From: Ohtaekwangia sp036786105 | GTDB taxonomy: Bacteria; Bacteroidota; Bacteroidia; Cytophagales; Cyclobacteriaceae | Assembly (NCBI RefSeq): GCF_036786105.1 | Contig: NZ_DAIQRQ010000004.1 | Span: 62,001-126,000, forward strand | Direction of reading: 5' to 3' | DNA: 64,000 bases | Shown here: one piece after another, positions 53,790 through 63,135 of the stretch | Layout: each line of letters begins with the position of its first letter | How positions within the stretch are numbered: the first letter of the stretch is position 1 | Position numbers and translations under genes: made by a program | Notes under the pieces: model-generated | The model's input: the letters and a program-made list of their open reading frames with translations, nothing else | What the model was told of the DNA's origin: nothing | Database searches by the model: none

Positions 53790-54416
53790 ATGAAAGCCGA
53801 TAAAGTACTGGAAATATTACGATTACATATACCGGCAGAAGCCGTATCGTATTGTTTCGACCTTTGGAAAGCAAGCCCGTTTGACTTGAAGCTTACCAAG
53901 AGCCGGCAAACCAAAGTTGGTGACTTTACCAGCCGCCGAACCAAAAGCCACCCGAGAATCACCCTCAACCACGATCTCAATCAATACCTCTTCCTAACCA
54001 CGTATGTTCACGAGGTAGCCCATCTAAAAGTATATTTGAAATTTGGGGGCCGCGTAGACCCGCATGGCGAAGAATGGAAGACCACATTTACGGAATTAAT
54101 GGTTCCTCTACTTTGGGAAACTGTTTTTCCTGACGAAATCTTACATGAGCTACGCAGGCACATGATCAACCCCAAGGCAAGTTCATTTGCTGATGCCGCC
54201 TTAACCCACGCTTTCAGGAAATTTGATCGGAACGCGCATCAGTTTGCTATACTATCAGATATACCGGAGGGAAGTATTTTCAAACTTCAGGGACGTTACT
54301 TTAAGAAAGGGAAGCTTCGCAGAACGCGCGTGCTGTGCCGGGAGCTTCAATCAAAACGCGATTACCTTGTACCGGCCGATGCGCAGGTAAGCGATGTTCA
54401 GTTCAGTCTTCTCTGA
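53790..54416 (+). CDS. SprT-like zinc-metalloprotease-fold protein
   Basis: A 208-residue protein with the SprT signature: an N-terminal helical part, the zinc motif HEVAH at 74-78, and a downstream PHGEEWK block (the HGxxW motif) typical of SprT-family proteins. The C-terminal half has a zinc-ribbon-like layout with lone Cys residues. Catalysis is unproven; eukaryotic relatives (SPRTN) cleave DNA-protein crosslinks. It overlaps the next reverse gene by 19 bases at the 3' end. Confidence 0.85.
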   Translation: MKADKVLEILRLHIPAEAVSYCFDLWKASPFDLKLTKSRQTKVGDFTSRRTKSHPRITLNHDLNQYLFLTTYVHEVAHLKVYLKFGGRVDPHGEEWKTTFTELMVPLLWETVFPDEILHELRRHMINPKASSFADAALTHAFRKFDRNAHQFAILSDIPEGSIFKLQGRYFKKGKLRRTRVLCRELQSKRDYLVPADAQVSDVQFSLL

Positions 54417-54964
54417 ATCAACCCGCTCACTAATTCATAAAATGTTGAGGGCTTTAACGTACGCCAGTTATCAATCTGCAGCGTGCCACCCATGTTCATA
54501 TACTGATCGAGGTGATATCTGCTGAACTCGCGCTGCACAAAGTCGGGGAAATTTACTGCGGCAATCCAGCCATCTTCAATTTCCTCATACCACTCTTCAT
54601 AATAACTATCGTCAGAGCCGTGGAAGTTCATGATGTTCTCGCCGATGAGTATAAATTTATTGATGCCTTCTTTCAACAAGAGTTCCAACACACTCCGCTT
54701 CAGTGTCATGATATCGTTGTTCAGTGTATCATTCCACTCGCCTATAAATTCTATCACTACATATCCCAGATCGTAATCAGCATAGAGAATTTTTATAAAC
54801 AGTGTTTCAGATCCGATGGAATCCCAGGCGGGATCTATATAGTATCCGTAGATGGTTTCGGAGTATACATCGTGATTATATTCTTTACCGTAGAAAGGCG
54901 AACGATCATCGGCCGATGAGTCGTAATACTTTTGCCAGTTATAGTATGGTTCTATATCGTGCAA
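54398..54964 (-). CDS. Unrecognised conserved-looking protein downstream of murQ
   Basis: A 188-residue frame from TTG at 54964. The frame stays open 5' of this for 22 codons (about ENLYANPGG ... LFKKIPLHD), reaching murQ's stop codon, but without an ATG; a start at CTG (55021) or ATA (55030) is possible. The protein is soluble, acidic and rich in aromatics (DSSADDRSPFYGKEYNHDVY, DDSYYEEWYEEIEDGW). I do not recognise the family. It is probably the last gene of the kinase-murQ operon. Confidence 0.6.
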   Translation of the reverse strand: MHDIEPYYNWQKYYDSSADDRSPFYGKEYNHDVYSETIYGYYIDPAWDSIGSETLFIKILYADYDLGYVVIEFIGEWNDTLNNDIMTLKRSVLELLLKEGINKFILIGENIMNFHGSDDSYYEEWYEEIEDGWIAAVNFPDFVQREFSRYHLDQYMNMGGTLQIDNWRTLKPSTFYELVSGLIQRRLN

Positions 54965-55026
54965 GGGAATCTTTTTGAATAGCTGCTGTAAAAAACTGAT
55001 CCCGCCAGGATTAGCATACAGGTTTT

Positions 55027-55836
55027 CTATATACTATTCCGGAACGCTTCCACTGCATTGCGTACCGAGCCATGGGTTTTGAGTAACTGCGCAGCCTGAT
55101 CAGCTGATACCTGCAATTCTTCCATGATCATTCGAGTGCCACGATCCACCAGTTTCTTATTGGTAAGCTGCATATCTACCATCTTGTTGCCCTTTACATG
55201 CCCCAGCTTGATCATGGTAGCGGTAGTAATCATATTCAACACAAGCTTTTGTGCTGTACCTGCTTTCATGCGTGTGCTACCGGTAACAAACTCCGGACCC
55301 ACTACCACTTCTACAGGATAATCTGCTGCTGCTGCCACTGCAGAACCGTGGTTGCATACAATACAACCAGTAACAACACCGTTGGCGCGGGCATCTTTAA
55401 GCCCACCGATTACATACGGGGTTCGCCCTGAAGCCGCTATACCAATAAGTACATCCTGCTGGTTGATGAGGTGTTCTTCCAGGTCTTTCCAGGCTTGTGC
55501 TGCATCATCTTCGGCATTTTCAACGGCTTTGCGTATAGCCATATCGCCACCGGCTATCAGTCCTATCACTTTCCCATGAGGCACGCCATAGGTGGGCGGT
55601 ATCTCCGATGCATCTACAACCCCCAAACGGCCGCTGGTGCCGGCACCTATATAGAACAAGCGGCCGCCACCCTGCATCTTCTCTACAATAACATTAACCA
55701 GCGCTTCGATGCTTGGTATAACTTTTTCGATTGCGAACGGAACAGTTTTGTCTTCGTTGTTGATGTTGATCAGCAACTCATTCACGCTCATCGATTCGAG
55801 ATGATCGTAGTGGGAAGATGATTCCGTTGTTGTCAC
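55027..55836 (-). CDS. murQ: N-acetylmuramic acid 6-phosphate etherase
   Basis: A 269-residue SIS-domain enzyme that converts MurNAc-6-phosphate to GlcNAc-6-phosphate and lactate in peptidoglycan recycling. Features: GAGTSGRLGVVDASE in the SIS site, the IPPTYGVP loop, IGIAASGRTPYVIG, and the C-terminal SVNELLI-type helices. Length is slightly below the usual 290-300, mostly at the N-terminus. The start is GTG directly after the kinase stop (TAGGTG). Confidence 0.95.
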   Translation of the reverse strand: MTTTESSSHYDHLESMSVNELLININNEDKTVPFAIEKVIPSIEALVNVIVEKMQGGGRLFYIGAGTSGRLGVVDASEIPPTYGVPHGKVIGLIAGGDMAIRKAVENAEDDAAQAWKDLEEHLINQQDVLIGIAASGRTPYVIGGLKDARANGVVTGCIVCNHGSAVAAAADYPVEVVVGPEFVTGSTRMKAGTAQKLVLNMITTATMIKLGHVKGNKMVDMQLTNKKLVDRGTRMIMEELQVSADQAAQLLKTHGSVRNAVEAFRNSI

Positions 55837-56682
55837 CTAGTTTGAATCGTTCTGGTGGTATAACGTGAGACCTGCTATAGGTCCTTCAAGTATATTCTTT
55901 ACGGTAATGCCTTTATCATTGGCTACCTGGCGAAGTATATCGCTGAAGTAAAAAGCGATAGAACCTGTAAAATGCACTTTCAGATTCTGGTAGTTCTCAT
56001 ACTTCATCACATTATTCTCATAGAACTCTGCAAAGCTGTTATAGATGAGGCTATAGCAATATGGATCTTTGAGGTGCTGAAATATAAAGCGGGTAAAGCT
56101 CGCCAGAAATGCACTGGGGCGTTCCTGCTGGTATATTTTCTCCAGGAACTCTTCACGCGTAAGCGGAAATCTTTCCTGGAACTGAAGCGCTACAGAGTCT
56201 GGCATCTTCTTGCGCAGATAATCTACCAGGAATTTTTTACCGATGTTGGCGCCAGATCCTTCATCTGCCAGAATCCATCCGAGGTTCGCTACGTTGTCTA
56301 TAATCTTGTTGCCATCGTACAGGCAAGAATTGGAGCCTGTACCCATGATACATGCTATACCGGGCTCATGTCCGCAGAGAGCACGTGCTGCTGCAAGTAA
56401 ATCCCAGCCTATCTCGATCTGTGCTTCCGGGAAAAATTCAAGGAATGCGCTTTTTATAGTGAGCTGATTCTTAACAGACGAAACCCCGGCACCGTAGAAA
56501 AATATCTTATTAACCTGGTCGTGAATTTTCGGTAACAATATTTCCTGAACATTCTTCTTCAGGTCATCGATGGGTTGGTAGTATGGATTAAATCCCGGAG
56601 CGCTGGCCTGGCCAATTGTTCCATCCTTCTGAATAAACCTCCAATCAGTTTTGGAACCTCCGCTGTCTGCAATAAGAATCAT
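55837..56682 (-). CDS. N-acetylhexosamine kinase (BadF/BadG ATPase family)
   Basis: A 281-residue ASKHA-fold kinase. Phosphate-1 motif MILIADSGGSKTDWRF, phosphate-2 region CIMGTGSNSCLYDG, and a central LADEGSGANIGKKFL motif, as in NagK/MurK-type amino-sugar kinases. With murQ directly after it, the natural substrate is probably GlcNAc and/or MurNAc released during cell-wall turnover. No muropeptide permease is adjacent. Confidence 0.85.
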   Translation of the reverse strand: MILIADSGGSKTDWRFIQKDGTIGQASAPGFNPYYQPIDDLKKNVQEILLPKIHDQVNKIFFYGAGVSSVKNQLTIKSAFLEFFPEAQIEIGWDLLAAARALCGHEPGIACIMGTGSNSCLYDGNKIIDNVANLGWILADEGSGANIGKKFLVDYLRKKMPDSVALQFQERFPLTREEFLEKIYQQERPSAFLASFTRFIFQHLKDPYCYSLIYNSFAEFYENNVMKYENYQNLKVHFTGSIAFYFSDILRQVANDKGITVKNILEGPIAGLTLYHQNDSN

Positions 56683-56827
56683 TGTATATGAGCCGCTGGT
56701 TATCCGCGAATTTAGCTTGTTTAGAAACGGTTTGCAATTTCAACGGCGGCAAAACTAAAACAGTAAACAACAACTTAAAACAAGTTACACAAGTGTGTCC
56801 GTGTGTTGTGGTAAATTTTCAATTCTT

Positions 56828-57076
56828 TTAATTCACTAGCCTGCCTATTACGGTAAATCTATCAAAAACCTTTTCTGTGTGAGGTGCATCTTTCAATTCA
56901 TCGGTCAGATCCTGCCCTGCCCAGTGCTCGTAATGTTTACCCTCACGCCATAGTCGCGACTTGGTTACATCGTAGATTAACCCCAAGTATGCCACCCATA
57001 TCTGTGGTTTATCCTGGCCGTTGCGCAGGGCTAACTGAGCTTTGGTATAGGAGGGGAGATTATGCGGCTCGCTCAC
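56828..57076 (-). CDS. Cytochrome b5-like heme-binding domain protein
   Basis: An 82-residue single-domain protein matching the short bacterial cytochrome b5 type: YTKAQLALRNGQDKPQIWVAY, then IYDVTKSRLW, with GKHYEHWAGQDLTDEL and APH. His48, His51 and His66 are candidate heme axial ligands. There is no signal peptide or membrane anchor. It overlaps the RDD gene by 4 bases, so the two are co-translated. Confidence 0.8.
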   Translation of the reverse strand: MSEPHNLPSYTKAQLALRNGQDKPQIWVAYLGLIYDVTKSRLWREGKHYEHWAGQDLTDELKDAPHTEKVFDRFTVIGRLVN

Positions 57077-57786
57077 TTTCCGGAGGTTACTTTACTATAA
57101 TCCTTCAGAATGGTAGTCAGGAAATTCTCAAACGTCATGTCTGTCTCAATCGAAAGCATTCTTTTGATCTTCTCGGTAATCAGCATAACAGGTTGAATAT
57201 TGTCGTGCTTGCGGTATACTTCCAGTGCCTGCTGTATTAACTCCACATCACGATCGCTTAACATGGCTACCGCCGGAAATTGAGGTACATAATCATCTTC
57301 GGCCAGTGTAAATACTTCGTTTGCTGTAACGGCCTGCTGCGGCACCAGTTTCACCACGGTAGTGCCTGCCGCTATATCTCCAAGGCGCTGCCCTTTGTTG
57401 TTTAAAGCAATGGTAATAATCGCTACCATACCTGACATAGCCTGAACTTCGATGATGCGCAGCAACCAGCGCATTAAATAATTACCCACTGTAGCCGGTG
57501 TACCGTCTATGCGAACAACCTTGATCTTCATCTGTCGCTTGCCAGGGCTTTGGCCACCCATGAAGATTTCGAACAGCAAATGGTATAAAGTATAGGGAAT
57601 AGCGATCACCGCGATGATAACGGCAGGAGAATTTACATTCAGTTCCACCAGGCAATAGATAGCACCTATCATGTAGGCGATAACGATTACGGAATCAATG
57701 AGCGTAGCCAGCATGCGATCGCCCAAGCTCGCTACCGGATACTGTATAAAAACATTTTGCGTGGTACGTACACTTACTGTTTGCAT
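57073..57786 (-). CDS. RDD-family membrane protein
   Basis: A 237-residue protein with three predicted helices in the first 150 residues and the RDD arrangement: VASLGDRMLATLIDSV (Arg and Asp in the first helix), GGQSPGKRQMKIKVVR, and GQRLGDIAAGTTVV. The C-terminal 80 residues are soluble and helical. RDD proteins may act as transporters, though the substrate is usually unknown. It is divergent from the SpoIIM-MoxR block across the dipeptidase, a gene arrangement often seen in Bacteroidota (recollection). Confidence 0.88.
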   Translation of the reverse strand: MQTVSVRTTQNVFIQYPVASLGDRMLATLIDSVIVIAYMIGAIYCLVELNVNSPAVIIAVIAIPYTLYHLLFEIFMGGQSPGKRQMKIKVVRIDGTPATVGNYLMRWLLRIIEVQAMSGMVAIITIALNNKGQRLGDIAAGTTVVKLVPQQAVTANEVFTLAEDDYVPQFPAVAMLSDRDVELIQQALEVYRKHDNIQPVMLITEKIKRMLSIETDMTFENFLTTILKDYSKVTSGK

Positions 57787-57844
57787 CAGGATGAAAATTC
57801 AATAACTTTTCCGTCCTAAAGATATTACAAATCAACCTGTGGTT

Positions 57845-59089
57845 ATGCGTGCCTGTACTTTTACTGTATTAATTGTTCTCGCGATTGCTTCCGCCTGCAG
57901 CACTTCTCATAAAAAGGATTATGCTTCGCTTCCTGACGAACAACTGCACAAAGTGGCAGACTCGCTTGCACGGGCTTATATCATTACGGATGGTCACGTT
58001 GATCTGCCTTATCGCCTCAAGGTAAAGAACTTTCGCCTCGACCGCGAATACCTGGGCATACCGGTAGAAACAAAGGAAGGCGACTTTGACTACGTGCGTG
58101 CCAAAAAAGGTGGACTGGACGCTCCGTTCATGTCGATCTATATACCTTCCAGCTACCAGCAAAAACCTGATATGGGAAAGGCACTCGCCGATTCGCTTAT
58201 CAACATGATACACTTTATTGCCGACTCTGTTGCAGACAAGTTTGCACTGGCTGGTTCGCCCGATGAAATTATAGCTAACACCAAAGCCGGTAAAATATCG
58301 CTGCCAATGGGCATGGAGAACGGGGCACCGATTGGCAACGACCTGGCGAATGTTAAGTATTTCTACGACCGTGGTATACGATATATAACGTTAACGCATG
58401 GCAAAGACAACCAGATCTGTGATTCATCTTATGATACATTGAACACTTCCAACGGGCTCAGTCCTTTCGGAGAAAAAGTGGTAGCCGAAATGAATCGGGT
58501 AGGCATTATGGTAGATATATCGCATGTATCTGACAGTACATTTTATGATGTGATGAAGATTACCAAAGCACCGTGCATCGCTTCACACTCTTCGTGCCGC
58601 TACTTTACTCCCGGCTTTCAGCGTAACATGAATGACGATATGATTAAGGCATTGGCAAAAAATGGTGGTGTTATCCAGATCAACTTTGGTGCATCGTTCC
58701 TGGATTCTGTAGCCAGACGCAACGATGCCTTGCGCGATTCACTTGAGAAAATATTACAGGAGAAGAAGCTTACTTCTGCTGATCAGGATGCGCAGCCTAT
58801 CATCGATCAGTTTGCCCGCGACCACAAGGAATTATTTTCCGATGTAGAGCGTGTTGCTGATCACATAGACCATGTAGTAAAGCTGGTGGGTATAGATCAC
58901 GTGGGAATCGGATCAGACTACGATGGCGTGGGCGACAGCCTTCCGGTAGGTCTGAAAGATGTATCGCAATACCCCAACCTGATTTATGTTTTACTGAAGC
59001 GCGGCTACACTCCTGCTGACATTGAAAAAATCTGCAGCGGAAATGTATTTCGCGTGTGGAATCAGGTGATTGCTGTTGCCGGCCATTGA
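57845..59089 (+). CDS. Membrane dipeptidase, M19 family lipoprotein
   Basis: A 414-residue lipoprotein from ATG at 57845 (GTG at 57839 is an alternative), with lipobox SACS near residue 18. Renal-dipeptidase landmarks are present: TDGHVDLPYRL (metal site), MGMENGAPIGND, HGKDNQICDS, MVDISHVSD, ASHSSCRYF and HVGIGSDYDGVG. These zinc enzymes cleave dipeptides in the periplasm or at the outer membrane. It is transcribed separately from the SpoIIM operon that follows. Confidence 0.92.
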   Translation: MRACTFTVLIVLAIASACSTSHKKDYASLPDEQLHKVADSLARAYIITDGHVDLPYRLKVKNFRLDREYLGIPVETKEGDFDYVRAKKGGLDAPFMSIYIPSSYQQKPDMGKALADSLINMIHFIADSVADKFALAGSPDEIIANTKAGKISLPMGMENGAPIGNDLANVKYFYDRGIRYITLTHGKDNQICDSSYDTLNTSNGLSPFGEKVVAEMNRVGIMVDISHVSDSTFYDVMKITKAPCIASHSSCRYFTPGFQRNMNDDMIKALAKNGGVIQINFGASFLDSVARRNDALRDSLEKILQEKKLTSADQDAQPIIDQFARDHKELFSDVERVADHIDHVVKLVGIDHVGIGSDYDGVGDSLPVGLKDVSQYPNLIYVLLKRGYTPADIEKICSGNVFRVWNQVIAVAGH

Positions 59090-59166
59090 AAAATAATGTG
59101 CATTTTGCTGTCGGTTTATAGAGCAAAGAAAACAGGCGCCCCGCAGATACCAACAACCTAATCATT

Positions 59167-60138
59167 GTGAGAGAAGCTGCATTTGTAAAACGAAATCAGG
59201 CACGCTGGCAGGAGTTTGAACGTACGCTCGCTGTACCGCAGAGCATCAAGCCCGACAAGCTTGCCGAGATCTTTATACAGATCACGGATGATCTCTCCTT
59301 TGCGCGTACACAATATCCGGATAGCCGCGTTACCCAATACCTCAACAACCTGGCCTCCAAAATCCATTTGGAGATTTACAAAAACAAACGTGAAGACAAG
59401 AACCGGTTCGTTACCTTCTGGACAACCGAAGTGCCGTTGGTGATGTATGAATCGCGCAGGCAACTTTTCTACGCTTTTATTATTTTTATAGTAGCCGGAT
59501 TTATAGGCGTTGCCTCAACGCTTTATGACGATACATTTATACGCCTTATTCTGGGCGATGGCTATGTGAACATGACGCTGGAAAATATCCGAAAGGGAAA
59601 CCCCACTGCCATCTACGGAGATGACAACGAGGTGAGCATGTTCTTTCGCATTACGTTCAACAATATTATGGTATCGTTCAATACGTTTGTGTTCGGTGCC
59701 ATCTCTTCTTTGTTAACCGGAGGTTTTCTTTTTTATAATGGCTTGATGGTGGGGGCATTTCTCACATTTTTCTATACTGAAGGGCAACTGGCACAAGGTG
59801 CACCGGTAATTATGCTGCATGGCACCATTGAGCTTTCGTCTATTGTTATAGCAGGTGCAGCCGGTTTTGTTATGGGCAACAGTATACTATTTCCCGGCAC
59901 CTATTCACGGCTGGAGTCATTCAAACGCGGCGCATTGAAAGGATTGAAAATGGTATTGGGCCTCGTTCCGTTTTTTATCGTAGCAGGATTCATAGAATCG
60001 TTTGTAACGCGCTATGGGTTCATGCACTGGAGCATTAAAATGATCATCATTGGTATATCGGCCTTTCTGATGATCTACTACTTTATTATATATCCCCACC
60101 GGTTAGTAAAGAAATATGGAGACTACAAACGTGATTGA
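59167..60138 (+). CDS. SpoIIM-family membrane protein (DUF95)
   Basis: A 323-residue membrane protein from GTG at 59167. The N-terminal third is soluble and helical. About five or six helices follow (from YAFIIFIVAGFIGVASTLY to MIYYFIIYP), with the family block IMLHGTIELSSIVIAGAAGF. Its relatives in Bacillus are part of the engulfment machinery, but Bacteroidota copies lie with MoxR genes and have unknown roles. The 3' end overlaps the next gene by 23 bases. Confidence 0.85.
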   Translation: MREAAFVKRNQARWQEFERTLAVPQSIKPDKLAEIFIQITDDLSFARTQYPDSRVTQYLNNLASKIHLEIYKNKREDKNRFVTFWTTEVPLVMYESRRQLFYAFIIFIVAGFIGVASTLYDDTFIRLILGDGYVNMTLENIRKGNPTAIYGDDNEVSMFFRITFNNIMVSFNTFVFGAISSLLTGGFLFYNGLMVGAFLTFFYTEGQLAQGAPVIMLHGTIELSSIVIAGAAGFVMGNSILFPGTYSRLESFKRGALKGLKMVLGLVPFFIVAGFIESFVTRYGFMHWSIKMIIIGISAFLMIYYFIIYPHRLVKKYGDYKRD

Positions 60139-61123
60139 ATTTCAACGGGCGCGCAACTTCAGTCAGAAGATGAGCGTGACATTTGATTTTTTACGGCAAA
60201 ATTTTAAATCATTTGCCAAGAGCATGTTGTTTATTGCCGGCCCGCCGGTAATTCTCAGCAGTATATTTATAGGCGATATCTTCAATCGCTTTATGGGATT
60301 TAGCGTAGCGTCACAAAACCGTTTTGGCAGCAGCAATCCCGAAGAATTACAGAATTACTTCTCATCTTCCACCTTCTGGTTGCAGATACTGGGCATTGTG
60401 CTTTTTGCCTGGATCGGTGGTGTTATTACCATTGCTACTACCTATGGCTATATGCGCGTTTACAGCGAGAAACGAACTTCCTCTATTGAAGTAAGTGAAG
60501 TGTGGGCACAGGTGCGCAGAACGTTCTGGATGCACTTTGGTACTTTAACATTGTATGTAATTGTAATGATCGTGTTGTTTGTTATACTCGCTATACCGCT
60601 TGGGTTAATTATGGGCGCTGCAAGTTTCATCAGTCCGTTCCTTACCATTTTCGGAGTGCTGGCTTTTTACCTGTTTGCGTTCGTGCTCAGCATAAACATG
60701 TCGCTCGTATTCATTATCCGCGAATCAGAACATATAGGTTTCTTCGATGGCCTTTCCAGGTTGTTCTATCTTGTCAAGAATAAAATGTGGAGTACCGCCG
60801 GTATTGGTTTTATCAATACACTGATCCAATCTACTGTTTCTTTTATCTTCTTCCTTCCGTGGTATATAAGCTTTATCGTATCCATGCTGCACCAGGCTAA
60901 AGGCGAAGTATATGAAGAACCGGGGGGTGTTATGGCTGCCGTAAATTCCTTATTCCTCATTCTATATTTTGTTTGCAACACACTGCTTTATTCGCTGCCG
61001 TTGGTAGCACTTGCCTTTCAATACTACAACCTGGTGGAGCTGAAGGAATCGAAAGGACTGATGAGCAGTATTGAAACATTCGGGCAAAGCACTGCTCAAC
61101 CACAAAACGATGAGCATTACTAA
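60116..61123 (+). CDS. Polytopic membrane protein of the MoxR cluster
   Basis: A 335-residue protein with about six transmembrane helices (TMs near 40-58, 95-117, 145-200, 205-225, 250-275 and 295-320). I do not recognise a named domain. It overlaps the SpoIIM-like gene at its 5' end and the DUF4129 gene at its 3' end by 14 bases, so all are translationally linked. Confidence 0.75.
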   Translation: METTNVIEFQRARNFSQKMSVTFDFLRQNFKSFAKSMLFIAGPPVILSSIFIGDIFNRFMGFSVASQNRFGSSNPEELQNYFSSSTFWLQILGIVLFAWIGGVITIATTYGYMRVYSEKRTSSIEVSEVWAQVRRTFWMHFGTLTLYVIVMIVLFVILAIPLGLIMGAASFISPFLTIFGVLAFYLFAFVLSINMSLVFIIRESEHIGFFDGLSRLFYLVKNKMWSTAGIGFINTLIQSTVSFIFFLPWYISFIVSMLHQAKGEVYEEPGGVMAAVNSLFLILYFVCNTLLYSLPLVALAFQYYNLVELKESKGLMSSIETFGQSTAQPQNDEHY

Positions 61124-61886
61124 GTTTTTACTGGCAGGTATATTTCTTTTTTATGCTGTTGGTTCTTTCGCACAAGATCCGGCACCACCGGTTTTGCAGG
61201 AAAATATCGATAGCCTCTTTCATGAGCAGGACGAAGATGAACCCGAAATTATTCCTGCTGCCGACAGCACCGTTGTTGACATACGCAAAGTAGATGAGGG
61301 CAAGATTGAAGAAATGCGTCAGGATCCGGAAATGGATTATGGAACGGATAGTCCAGCCATTGTAAGCTTGTGGGATCGTATCAAGATGTGGCTGATCGCA
61401 GCGCTGAGCTGGTTATTTTATATGGGCCAATCTACCGACTGGGGAAATGTGATTGTAGGAATATTAGTAGTGTCGGTGTTGATCTATGTGATTTTGCGCT
61501 TGCTCAAAATCGATGCACTAAAAATATTCTATGCAAAGGCGGATAAAACTGCCATGGTGCATGAAGTAATCGAAGAGAATATTCATGAAATGGATTTCGA
61601 GAAGCTGATACAGGAAGCGCTGTTGCGGAAAGAATACAGGCTTGCTATTCGATTGATCTTTTTGCATGGGCTCAAGCTGCTGGCCGATCATCATCATATT
61701 ACCTGGGAGCCCGGCAAAACCAATCATGACTATCTCAATGAATTAACCGCAAAAGAACTGAAGAGCGGTTTTCATGAACTGAATTTTTACTTTGAATATG
61801 CCTGGTATGGAAACTTCGTCATCACTGATGAACTGTACGGGCGGGTGAACAACATTTTCAATAATTGGAAAAGTAATATCCGTTGA
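61110..61886 (+). CDS. DUF4129 domain membrane protein
   Basis: A 258-residue protein from the ATG at 61110 (in-frame ATG at 61071 lies inside the previous gene). Signal peptide (cleavage after GSFAQ), an acidic stretch, one or two helices near residues 93-145 (LWLIAALSWLFYM ... VIVGILVVSVLIYVILRLL, broken across), and a C-terminal DUF4129 domain (LIQEALLRKEYRLAIRLIFL, TNHDYLNEL, FEYAWYGNF). DUF4129 proteins often accompany MoxR/DUF58 genes. Confidence 0.8.
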   Translation: MSITKFLLAGIFLFYAVGSFAQDPAPPVLQENIDSLFHEQDEDEPEIIPAADSTVVDIRKVDEGKIEEMRQDPEMDYGTDSPAIVSLWDRIKMWLIAALSWLFYMGQSTDWGNVIVGILVVSVLIYVILRLLKIDALKIFYAKADKTAMVHEVIEENIHEMDFEKLIQEALLRKEYRLAIRLIFLHGLKLLADHHHITWEPGKTNHDYLNELTAKELKSGFHELNFYFEYAWYGNFVITDELYGRVNNIFNNWKSNIR

Positions 61887-63082
61887 AGAAGGACTGGAAA
61901 TATATAGCATACATTGCCGGTGCTGTGGTGGTTTACCTCATCTTTTCGATGATGGCCCCGCGGCAGCTCGACTGGCGTATTACTTTTCATCGCAACCACA
62001 AAATACCGTTTGGCGGATATGCTCTGAGTGAATTGATTCACGATTTGTTTCCAGAGCAACGTGTGCTGCAAAACAATGCCACCATTTACGAATTGTACGA
62101 TACCATACACCAGCCGGTAAATTTTATCAGTATATCAACCGACTTCAGTCCTCCGGATGATGATGTAAATGCGTTGCTGAAAAACGTAGCCCGTGGTGGT
62201 TCAGCTTTAATATCGGCCCATGGTTTTTATGGCAAGTTTGCCGATACCCTGAAGATCGGCACGTCTGACTATTACTTCGAAAATGAGCATCGCCATTTCC
62301 TTACCGATAAAGAAGATTCTTCGCGACTGCGTTTTACCAACATAGCCTTGCATGATACAGGGGTATATATATATCCGCGCAAAAACATTCATGAGCGTTT
62401 TATACTGCGCTCCGATTCGCTGCATGCAAAAGCTGTAGCCGAGAATGATGTGCACTTACCGGTAACGCTCGCTATACCCTGGGGCAAAGGAACCATCATT
62501 TTGAATTGCACCCCTATGACTTTTACCAACGCCTATCTGTTGTCTGGTGATAACAGCCGGTTTGCTGCCACTACGCTGTCGTATCTGCCGGTAAACGATG
62601 TAATCTGGACGGAGTACTATCACCTTGGTCGAATGGAGGCAACAACGCCATTGCGGTTTATACTAAATACAGAATCATTGCGATGGGCTTACTTCATCAC
62701 TATTCTCTCGATTATCGTGTTCATACTCTTTGAAGTAAAACGAAAGCAGCGCATTATTCCGGTAATTAAGCCACTGGGCAACACCACGCTGGAGTTTGTA
62801 AAAACTATTGGCAATCTATACTATCAGCAGGGCGAGCATAAAGATCTTGCCGAGAAGAAAATCCATTACCTTTTTGAACAAATCCGAACAAAATATTGGC
62901 TGGGCACCAGTCGGCTGGATGATAACTTTATAGTGGCGCTGTCGAAAAAGTCGGGCAAGCCGGAAGACGAAGTACGCTCGCTCATCATGTTAATACGGCT
63001 GATCCAATCGCAACCACAAATTGCAGTCGATCGGTTAATCGACTTGAATGAAAAAATAGAGAAGTTCAACTCACATTTATAA
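61883..63082 (+). CDS. DUF4350 domain protein
   Basis: A 399-residue protein from TTG at 61883, overlapping the previous stop (TTGA). An N-terminal helix (AGAVVVYLIFSMM) and a second near residues 270-290 (FITILSIIVFILFEV) flank a DUF4350-type alpha/beta domain (PFGGYALSELIHDLFPEQRV, NVARGGSALISAHGFYG). A C-terminal helical region follows. The family role is unknown; it belongs to the MoxR cluster. Confidence 0.75.
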   Translation: MKKDWKYIAYIAGAVVVYLIFSMMAPRQLDWRITFHRNHKIPFGGYALSELIHDLFPEQRVLQNNATIYELYDTIHQPVNFISISTDFSPPDDDVNALLKNVARGGSALISAHGFYGKFADTLKIGTSDYYFENEHRHFLTDKEDSSRLRFTNIALHDTGVYIYPRKNIHERFILRSDSLHAKAVAENDVHLPVTLAIPWGKGTIILNCTPMTFTNAYLLSGDNSRFAATTLSYLPVNDVIWTEYYHLGRMEATTPLRFILNTESLRWAYFITILSIIVFILFEVKRKQRIIPVIKPLGNTTLEFVKTIGNLYYQQGEHKDLAEKKIHYLFEQIRTKYWLGTSRLDDNFIVALSKKSGKPEDEVRSLIMLIRLIQSQPQIAVDRLIDLNEKIEKFNSHL

Positions 63083-63135
63083 CGGAAAAAGAATAGCGCA
63101 CAGCCAGCGTTGCGCAGAAACAACTTACGATCATT

